A program made the position numbers and the translations under genes. Positions 6,565 to 8,049 of a DNA stretch of 8,049 nucleotides are shown here, piece after piece. The DNA comes from Aestuariivita sp964402685 (lineage in GTDB: Bacteria; Pseudomonadota; Alphaproteobacteria; Rhodobacterales; Rhodobacteraceae), in contig CAYODE010000165.1 in the NCBI GenBank assembly GCA_964402685.1, positions 1 through 8,049 on the forward strand, given 5' to 3'. Under the pieces are notes generated by a model. That model saw nothing but the letters and a program-made list of their open reading frames with translations, made no database searches and was not told the origin of the DNA. Position 1 is the stretch's first letter. The number at the start of each line of letters is the position of its first letter.

Positions 6565-7446
6565 TTACGCCGAAAGCAGAGCACCTTCGGGGTTCTTCGC
6601 CACGTTGCGATATGTGCTCCGGATCATGCTGCACAGCGCGATGATGACGGGGTTGTCGGCCCGTTCGCCATACATGACGATCCGCGTTTCGCCGGGATCC
6701 GGCAAGGTGCCGCCATGATCCAAAACGGCCGTTTGGCGCGGATAGGCTCCTTGAATGACGGCGGTGACTGCAAGGTCTGCGCCAACAACCGCTTCAACTG
6801 CGTTGTCGATGTCGGATTCCACCACCATCTCCCAGGAGACGTTCTCCGCATCCAGGCGGCGCAAAACATCTGGTCGGAAGATGCAATTTGAGCAGAACGC
6901 CACTGGCAGTGGATCCCGCTTCCAAACAGCCCCATCCGACGCGCCAATCCAAACTAGAGGAAGGCGAACAAGGCTCTCCCCGCCGGGACCTGCCTGTTCT
7001 TCGGTGGTCACAATGACATCGCATTGACCACGGCCAAACATTTCACGAAGGGCACGCGTCGGCGCAGAGATCAGTTTGACCTGCATCCTTGGGAAATCAG
7101 TCGCAAACCTGCGTAAGATCTGTGGGACGTACGGATAAATAATGTCGTGGGGCACGCCTAGCGTGATTTCTCCTTCGTATTCTGTAGCCGTCAGGCGCCC
7201 CCAAGCCTCGTCGTTCAACTCCAGAATGCGGCGCGCATATCCAAGCAACTGCTCCCCCGCTGCTGTCAGAGTAACGCCGCGACCGCTTCGGTCTAAAAGC
7301 TCTAACCCCAGATTTTCCTCCAAGCGTTTCAGCTGCATCGAGACAGCGGATTGCGTCAAGTGAAGGAAGCCCGCGGCGCGGGTCACCCCGCCACTGTCGG
7401 CAACGGCCACAAAGGACCGCAGTGTGGTGATGTCGAGATTTCGCAT
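6565..7446 (-). CDS. LysR-family transcriptional regulator
   Basis: A 293-residue LTTR. Residues 1-60 form the winged HTH: LDITTLRSFVAVADSGGVTRAAGFLHL, then recognition helix TQSAVSMQLKRLEENLG (31-47) and LELLDRSGRGVTLTAAGEQLL. A linker helix (61-90) leads to a periplasmic-binding-like effector domain that starts at EGEITLGVPHDIIYPYVP (91-108). The effector is unknown; the domain has C184 and C187 in the segment AFCSNCIF, a pair that could matter for redox sensing. The gene is divergent from a DUF1127 gene, 127 bp apart, and the intergenic DNA has two LTTR-type dyads, so it probably controls its own gene and DUF1127. AAGG about 10 nt before the ATG is a weak ribosome binding site. It converges with the oxidoreductase gene. 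Confidence 0.94.
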   Translation of the reverse strand: MRNLDITTLRSFVAVADSGGVTRAAGFLHLTQSAVSMQLKRLEENLGLELLDRSGRGVTLTAAGEQLLGYARRILELNDEAWGRLTATEYEGEITLGVPHDIIYPYVPQILRRFATDFPRMQVKLISAPTRALREMFGRGQCDVIVTTEEQAGPGGESLVRLPLVWIGASDGAVWKRDPLPVAFCSNCIFRPDVLRRLDAENVSWEMVVESDIDNAVEAVVGADLAVTAVIQGAYPRQTAVLDHGGTLPDPGETRIVMYGERADNPVIIALCSMIRSTYRNVAKNPEGALLSA

Positions 7447-7448
7447 AT

Positions 7449-7463
7449 ATCACAAACCTTGAT
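7449..7463. promoter_or_regulatory. LTTR box A, ATCA-N7-TGAT
   Basis: ATCACAAACCTTGAT is a dyad with four-base arms, matching the T-N11-A form of LysR operators. It ends 2 bp before the lysR start codon and covers its weak ribosome binding site, so binding could repress lysR expression. It shares arms and spacing with box B at 7515-7529; the centres are 66 bp apart. Confidence 0.5.
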
Positions 7464-7489
7464 TGAAGACCTCACAAACATTCGTTTTC

Positions 7490-7519
7490 AATATACCCCA
7501 TCTATCCCATATACATCAA
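7490..7519 (-). promoter_or_regulatory. Predicted promoter of the LysR gene
   Basis: On the minus strand, TTGATG (7519-7514) and TATATT (7495-7490, 5 of 6 to consensus) are 18 bp apart. Transcription would begin near 7483, giving a leader of about 37 nt. The -35 is one arm of LTTR box B. Confidence 0.45.
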
Positions 7520-7530
7520 GGCAATTGATG
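7514..7530. promoter_or_regulatory. LTTR box B, perfect CATCAA-N5-TTGATG dyad
   Basis: A perfect 6-bp inverted repeat spans this site, containing ATC-N9-GAT (T-N11-A). Its left arm, read on the minus strand, is the -35 of the predicted lysR promoter. Its right arm is a possible -35 for the DUF1127 gene. A dimer bound here could affect both divergent promoters. The sequence is clear; the identity of the binding protein is inferred from the adjacent lysR gene. Confidence 0.6.
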
Positions 7531-7555
7531 AAACGAAAACGAAACATCACATATT
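7525..7555 (+). promoter_or_regulatory. Weak candidate promoter of the DUF1127 gene
   Basis: TTGATG (7525-7530) and CATATT (7550-7555, 4 of 6 to consensus) are 19 bp apart, which is longer than ideal. Such a poor promoter would suit dependence on an activator bound at box B, but a different start point is possible. Confidence 0.3.
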
Positions 7556-7573
7556 CTGGAAAGGACACGGCTC

Positions 7574-7783
7574 ATGACTTACATCTCCTCAACCTCCGCA
7601 AAGTACGCGCGTCCTGCACAAAAACGGACTTCGGTTCTGTCGATCTTGACGTTGTGGCGCAGCCGCCAGCATCTGAAATCGCTCGATGATCGAGCATTGC
7701 AAGACATTGGGCTGACCCGCGCGGAAGCAGATGCCGAAGCGACCCGCCCGATCTGGGATGTCCCTCATACTTGGCGCGATTAA
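7574..7783 (+). CDS. DUF1127 small protein (YjiS-like)
   Basis: A 69-residue basic protein. Its C-terminal two thirds match the DUF1127 pattern: a WRSRQHLKSLDDRALQDIGLTRAEADAEATRPIWD core (about 28-62), with the family's L-x-x-L-D-D-x-x-L-x-D-I-G-L-x-R motif, and a C-terminal W near the end (PHTWRD). No signal peptide or membrane segment is visible. Alphaproteobacterial DUF1127 proteins have been tied to RNA turnover, phosphate or carbon metabolism and stress in some species; the role here is unknown. GGAAAGGA at 7558-7565 lies 8 nt before the ATG. The divergent LysR gene and dyads indicate LysR control. In Brucella the LysR regulator VtlR activates several DUF1127 genes, a useful precedent. 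Confidence 0.9.
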   Translation: MTYISSTSAKYARPAQKRTSVLSILTLWRSRQHLKSLDDRALQDIGLTRAEADAEATRPIWDVPHTWRD

Positions 7784-7801
7784 TCGACAAAGCCGCTCTG
7801 C

Positions 7802-7835
7802 GTGCCCGCATTGTTGACACACATTGTGCGGGCAC
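7802..7835. terminator. Hairpin downstream of DUF1127 (possible terminator without U-tract)
   Basis: GTGCCCGCA (7802-7810) and TGCGGGCAC (7827-7835) form a perfect 9-bp GC-rich stem with a 16-nt loop, 18 bp after the DUF1127 stop. No T-run follows on either strand, so it is not a classic intrinsic terminator. It may still end or stabilise the short DUF1127 transcript. The loop edges hold a CATTGT direct repeat (7809-7814, 7822-7827). Confidence 0.45.
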
Positions 7836-7877
7836 TCCCACATTCCGCCGATTTTCCAAAATTCCTGACGGAAATAC

Positions 7878-7906
7878 TTGAAAAAGGTGACTCTGTTTCC
7901 GATATT
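7878..7906 (+). promoter_or_regulatory. Predicted sigma-70 promoter of the Bax-inhibitor-1 family gene
   Basis: TTGAAA (7878-7883, 5 of 6) and GATATT (7901-7906, 4 of 6) are 17 bp apart. Transcription would start near 7913, leaving a leader of about 57 nt that contains a 13-bp palindrome, AAAACG-T-CGTTTT (7944-7956), and the GGAG ribosome binding site (7960-7963). Confidence 0.5.
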
Positions 7907-7969
7907 TACACGGGAGTGCTGTTGGTATCCACTGACAGCTTGTAAAACGTCGTTTTTATGGAGACCTAA

Positions 7970-8049
7970 ATGGCTGAATTCGACACAATCCGGACGAGTG
8001 CTGGCGCACGCACCGCCCAGATTGATGAGGGGCTGCGTGCGCATATGAA
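7970..8049 (+). CDS. Bax inhibitor-1/YccA family membrane protein, N-terminal 26 codons (3' end beyond window)
   Basis: The visible residues, MAEFDTIRTSAGARTAQIDE and then GLRAHM, match the cytosolic N-terminus I recognise from Rhodobacterales Bax-inhibitor-1/YccA proteins, in which an IDEGLRAxM segment precedes the first of about seven membrane helices. None of the membrane part is in the window, so the call rests on a short stretch. GGAG at 7960-7963, 6 nt before the ATG, supports the start. YccA in E. coli interacts with the FtsH protease; the role here is unknown. It has its own predicted promoter and is separated from DUF1127 by a hairpin, so it is probably a separate transcription unit. 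Confidence 0.72.
   Translation, partial: MAEFDTIRTSAGARTAQIDEGLRAHM

Larger units (their letters stand above)
7481..7543. repeat. Widely spaced 9-bp inverted repeat TTCGTTTTC / GAAAACGAA
   Basis: The arms lie at 7481-7489 and 7535-7543 and are exact complements, 45 bp apart, flanking LTTR box B. One arm lies at the predicted lysR start point and the other in the DUF1127 promoter spacer. The right arm sits in a GAAAC-type tandem (AAACGAAAACGAAAC). They could be paired sites for a second regulator. Confidence 0.35.

Noticed and set aside
7589..8044. Minus-strand open frame of 151 codons
   Set aside because: It runs antisense through DUF1127, the hairpin and the Bax-inhibitor start, all of which are better supported.

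Overview
The window reads as ordinary chromosomal DNA of an alphaproteobacterium, most likely a marine Rhodobacterales (Roseobacter-type) bacterium. The evidence is the GC-moderate, densely packed coding sequence, the XRE regulator with a characteristic alphaproteobacterial N-terminus (MAHPVDVHVGKRVRHRRW), the DUF1127 small protein, and the N-terminus of a Bax-inhibitor-1 family protein typical of this order. This placement is by recognition, not by a database search. I see no mobile element, CRISPR array, rRNA or tRNA.

Layout. Positions 1-713 (minus) are the N-terminal 237 codons of an MgtE magnesium channel. Divergent from it, 874-2184 (plus) is guanine deaminase, guaD. Facing guaD on the minus strand, transcribed from about 5222 down to 2156, are four genes: an XRE regulator (5222-4851), a HisN-type inositol-monophosphatase-family phosphatase (4779-3979), an 8-oxoguanine-deaminase-type amidohydrolase (3918-2578) and a small secreted CAP-domain protein (2581-2156). 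The last two overlap by ATGA, and the CAP gene overlaps the end of guaD by 29 bp. Then come an NADPH:quinone oxidoreductase-like MDR protein (5583-6542, plus), a LysR regulator (7446-6565, minus), a divergent DUF1127 small protein (7574-7783, plus) and the start of a Bax-inhibitor-1/YccA membrane protein (7970 to the window end, plus).

How the genes may work together. GuaD and the 8-oxoguanine-deaminase-like enzyme form a purine-base module: guanine to xanthine and 8-oxoguanine to urate, each with ammonia release. The right-hand end looks like a regulatory module. The LysR/DUF1127 intergenic region holds two copies of an ATCA-N7-TGAT dyad (T-N11-A class), one overlapping the -35 region of both divergent promoters and one beside the lysR start codon. 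This recalls the Brucella VtlR regulator, which controls DUF1127 genes, although orthology is not shown here.

The least expected signal is an 11-bp inverted repeat that would fold the hisN start codon into a hairpin, with a six-codon mini-frame ending across that start codon. Nothing here looks like a wholly new multi-gene system; the findings are mostly regulatory structures.
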